From an uncultured Clostridia bacterium (GTDB taxonomy: Bacteria > Bacillota > Clostridia > Oscillospirales > Ruminococcaceae): DNA of 6,937 nt. The stretch covers positions 1 through 6,937 of the forward strand of contig CALERQ010000075.1 of assembly GCA_937907305.1 (NCBI GenBank). The letters run 5' to 3'. This document shows, piece after piece, positions 5,371 through 6,937 of the stretch. The stretch's first letter is position 1. Every line of letters begins with the position of its first letter. The translations under genes were made by a program, and so were the position numbers. Under the pieces are notes generated by a model. It ran no database searches and was not told the origin of the DNA. It saw only the letters and a program-made list of their open reading frames with translations.

Positions 5371-5455
5371 CGGGCCGCAGGCCGCTCCGGCTGCGCCGGA
5401 GCCAGCGGGCTCCGCCCGCTGAAATCGCCCTTCGGGCGATTTGGCCTGCGGCCCG
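5371..5455. repeat. Four-way-junction (cloverleaf) repeat, copy 1
   Basis: Every base is paired or in a 3-nt loop. The outer stem is CGGGCCGCAGGCC (5371-5383) with its exact complement at 5443-5455. Inside it, directly abutting, are three perfect hairpins: GCTCCGGC-TGC-GCCGGAGC (5384-5402), CAGCGGGC-TCC-GCCCGCTG (5403-5421) and AAATCGCCC-TTC-GGGCGATTT (5422-5442). The total is 38 base pairs and 9 loop bases. It lies between the terminator of the HD gene and the promoter of the sortase gene, outside both units. No direct repeat of the flanks is visible, so there is no target duplication signature. Confidence 0.93.
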
Positions 5456-5478
5456 CCCCCTGCGTACCCCGCGGCAAA

Positions 5479-5514
5479 ACGCAAAGCACCCATCCCCGGG
5501 GGGACAGGTGCTTT
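5479..5514 (-). terminator. Terminator of the GNAT-HD operon
   Basis: On the minus strand AAAGCACC, TG, TCCCC pair with GGGGA, TG, GGTGCTTT (5514-5500 with 5497-5483). The TG/TG step pairs only as G-U wobbles in minus-strand RNA, whereas the plus strand has two C-A mismatches, so the hairpin belongs to the minus transcript. A T-rich stretch (GCGTTTTG) follows. Confidence 0.7.
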
Positions 5515-5535
5515 TCTTTTACCTTCCTTAGTACC

Positions 5536-6123
5536 TCAGTATTCCTCCATCGGCTCGCCATCTAGCCCGGCAGCAATCTTCTTTTCCGTATCCTCCAGCA
5601 TCTCCCGCCGCAGCGCCGTCAAGTAGGGAGAAAATTCCGCCTTATCCCAGCCGTAGGTGCGATTCAGCTCGTACTCCTCCGGGATCCAGGTCCCCAGCGG
5701 GGATTCATTATGCTGAATCACCGCCTCAAAATTATCAATGGCCTTGTAAATTTTCGCCTCGATGGTCTCCCGCGCCGCCATCTCCTCGTACAGGGCACGC
5801 ATCTCCGCGGCATAGGGCTGCGGCAGGGTGGCTACCCAGTCATATAGCAGCTGTTCTTCCATCGCTTCGTTCGCCTCCGTTTTGCGGAAGGAGGGAATAT
5901 CCCCGGTGAAAGCCTCCCCCAGGTCATGGATCAGCAGCATTTTGATTACCTTATCCATATCCGCCTCCGGGAATTCATCCCGCAGGAAATAGGCCATCAG
6001 CGCCGCGCGCCAGCAGTGCTCCGCCACGCTCTCATGCCGGCCGCCCGCGGTGTAGCAGTGCCGGGTGGTATCCTTCAGACGGTCGGCCACCGCCAGCGCG
6101 TCCAGCAGCTTTCTCGGTTCCAT
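5536..6123 (-). CDS. HD-domain phosphohydrolase, YfbR/HDDC2-like nucleotidase
   Basis: This encodes 195 residues covering one HD domain. The metal-binding set is visible: His36 in RHESVAEHCWRA, His66-Asp67 in MLLIHDLGEAFTGDIP and Asp130 in YKAIDNFEAVIQHNE. The pattern E-S-V-A-E-H, then HDLxE and GDIP, is typical of the YfbR/HDDC2 group, whose studied members remove the 5'-phosphate from deoxynucleoside monophosphates with divalent metal. Substrate here is inferred. AAGGAGG at 6131-6137 overlaps the stop codon of the GNAT gene, and the ATG follows eight bases later, so the two are translated from one message. The terminator lies about 20 bases after the stop. The protein is cytoplasmic, with no membrane segment. 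Confidence 0.88.
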   Translation of the reverse strand: MEPRKLLDALAVADRLKDTTRHCYTAGGRHESVAEHCWRAALMAYFLRDEFPEADMDKVIKMLLIHDLGEAFTGDIPSFRKTEANEAMEEQLLYDWVATLPQPYAAEMRALYEEMAARETIEAKIYKAIDNFEAVIQHNESPLGTWIPEEYELNRTYGWDKAEFSPYLTALRREMLEDTEKKIAAGLDGEPMEEY

Positions 6124-6135
6124 GTCATGCCCTCC

Positions 6136-6657
6136 TTACAGCAGCTTTTCGTACAGTCTGAACCATTTCAGCCCGTATGCCCCATAGCCCAGGTCCACGG
6201 TAGCGATATACCGGAACCCACAGCTTTCATACAGCTTTATCGCCGGGGTATTAATTTCGTGCACATCCAGTCGCAATGCCTTCTTGCCCTGTTGGCGGGC
6301 CCACTGCTCTGCGTATTCCAGCAGGGCCCGGCCCACCCCGCCGCCGCGGCAGTCCGGCCGCACCGCAAAGGTATAGATCGTCAGCTGCTCCTGCTCCTCC
6401 AGCGGAAGCTGCCAGGGGGCGCTGCGGGCGTTTCGTTCCTGTTCCTCCCGCAGCATCATGGTACCGATGATTTCCCCTTCTTCCTCCGCCACAAAGAGCT
6501 CCCCCGCGGCCTCGCCCATTTCGGCATCCCGCCGGGTAGGGTAATCCCCCTTGGCCCAGCCGGGGTAGTTTTCTCCCGCTTCCAGCGTATCACACACGGC
6601 ATCATACAGGGCCGCCACCGCTGTGATGTCCTCTTTTTTCGCTTTTCTTACCTGCAT
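6136..6657 (-). CDS. GNAT-family N-acetyltransferase
   Basis: This encodes 173 residues. MQVRKAKKEDITAVAALYD is the usual first strand and helix. Strand beta-4 and the acetyl-CoA loop are in YTFAVRPDCRGGGVGRALL (about 95-113), with the R-x-x-G-x-G type signature at Arg104-Gly109. The C-terminal part NTPAIKLYESCGFR (136-149) is the typical end of the fold. It transfers an acetyl group from acetyl-CoA to an amine; the acceptor cannot be told from sequence. I chose ATG 6657, with AAAGGAA at 6663-6669, because the promoter at 6687-6715 lies between it and the longer in-frame start at 6753. It is the first gene of a two-gene operon with the HD protein, 12 bases apart. Confidence 0.9.
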   Translation of the reverse strand: MQVRKAKKEDITAVAALYDAVCDTLEAGENYPGWAKGDYPTRRDAEMGEAAGELFVAEEEGEIIGTMMLREEQERNARSAPWQLPLEEQEQLTIYTFAVRPDCRGGGVGRALLEYAEQWARQQGKKALRLDVHEINTPAIKLYESCGFRYIATVDLGYGAYGLKWFRLYEKLL

Positions 6658-6686
6658 TTCGGTTCCTTTCCGGGTCTTTTTTCTCC

Positions 6687-6715
6687 ATTGTAGCCGTTTC
6701 GCCGCCCTGCCGCAA
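6687..6715 (-). promoter_or_regulatory. Promoter of the GNAT-HD operon
   Basis: On the minus strand TTGCGG (6715-6710), a 17-bp spacer and TACAAT (6692-6687). The -35 is weak. The expected start near 6680 leaves a leader of about 23 bases. Confidence 0.55.
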
Positions 6716-6736
6716 GCCCCTTTTGCGCCGTACTGC

Positions 6737-6773
6737 TTGCTACTTCCCGGCAAATTCGCTATAATAGTATAAT
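6737..6773 (+). promoter_or_regulatory. Divergent plus-strand promoter reading toward the window end
   Basis: TTGCTA (6737-6742), a 17-bp spacer and TATAAT (6760-6765); a second TATAAT lies at 6768-6773. No plus-strand gene starts before the window ends, so the target lies beyond it or the transcript is non-coding. The transcript would run through cloverleaf copy 2. A weak hairpin (AAGGT with ACCTT, 6775-6790) followed by T residues could terminate part of it. Confidence 0.5.
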
Positions 6774-6816
6774 TAAGGTATTAGCACCTTTTTCACTTTG
6801 CAAAAGGCACAGGCAC

Positions 6817-6899
6817 CGGGCCGCAGGCCAAACCGTCCTCCGGACGGTTTCAGCGGGCTGCGCCCGCTGCGGCGGCTCCGCCGCCGGGCCTGCGGCCCG
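6817..6899. repeat. Four-way-junction (cloverleaf) repeat, copy 2
   Basis: The same 13-bp outer stem as copy 1 (6817-6829 with 6887-6899) encloses three abutting perfect hairpins: AAACCGTCC-TCC-GGACGGTTT (6830-6850), CAGCGGGC-TGC-GCCCGCTG (6851-6869) and CGGCGGC-TCC-GCCGCCG (6870-6886). The total is 37 base pairs and 9 loop bases, with none unpaired at the junction. The order of leaf types is the reverse of copy 1. From 6900 to the window end (38 bases) I see only C-rich DNA. Confidence 0.93.
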
Positions 6900-6937
6900 C
6901 ACCCGCCCCTATCCCCACACATCCCCTGCCAACCCCA

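Noticed and set aside
5371..5455. tRNA-like reading of the cloverleaf
   Set aside because: The loops have only three bases, there is no anticodon arm geometry, no T-loop or D-loop sequence and no CCA end.
5224..5493. Longer N-terminus for the sortase starting at 5493
   Set aside because: It would run through the cloverleaf repeat and the promoter, and the added residues are unlike a signal or anchor. The start at 5223 has a good ribosome binding site and is followed directly by the anchor.
5926..6693. Plus-strand open frame of 255 codons
   Set aside because: It is antisense to the GNAT and HD genes, both of which have clear motifs.
6658..6753. Longer N-terminus for the GNAT protein starting at 6753
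   Set aside because: The likely promoter lies inside this stretch, and the GNAT fold begins at the chosen methionine.

Overview
The window is about 60% GC and looks like a gut Clostridia genome of the Oscillospiraceae type (Faecalibacterium, Subdoligranulum or Gemmiger-like). The grounds are PadR/DUF1700 and XRE-membrane regulators, a class B sortase, a cysteine-cluster TrpRS, AGGAGG ribosome binding sites, vegetative promoters with extended -10 boxes, and GC-rich palindromic intergenic DNA. The genus is an inference; no rRNA or other phylogenetic marker is present.

Left part (1-2573, plus strand): the 3' end of a heavy-metal-associated (HMA) domain gene; a two-gene operon of tiny two-helix membrane proteins (219-670) whose promoter is built into the terminator of the HMA gene; a parS-like palindrome; an XRE regulator with a membrane tail (825-1334); and a PadR regulator (1535-1864) coupled to a DUF1700/HAAS-type membrane partner (1851-2573) that has an in-frame TAA at its ninth codon. 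A bidirectional terminator (2590-2621) closes this half.

Middle (2634-5223, minus strand): trpS with a Thermotoga-type four-cysteine motif, followed 24 bp downstream by a one-domain PspC protein, from one strong promoter. Next is a monocistronic class B sortase with an N-terminal anchor, a long alanine-rich coiled-coil stalk and an internal LPGTG sequence. Its leader can form two mutually exclusive hairpins.

Right part (5224-6937): a minus-strand operon of a GNAT acetyltransferase and an HD-domain nucleotidase-like protein, flanked on both sides by copies of a striking repeat. Each copy (5371-5455 and 6817-6899) folds into a perfect four-way junction: a constant 13-bp outer stem and three abutting hairpins, each with a 3-nt loop and no unpaired junction base. 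Leaf stems differ between copies but stay fully paired, and all six loops read GNA closed by C-G on the minus strand. I do not know a named family with this design, and it is the main candidate for an undescribed element.
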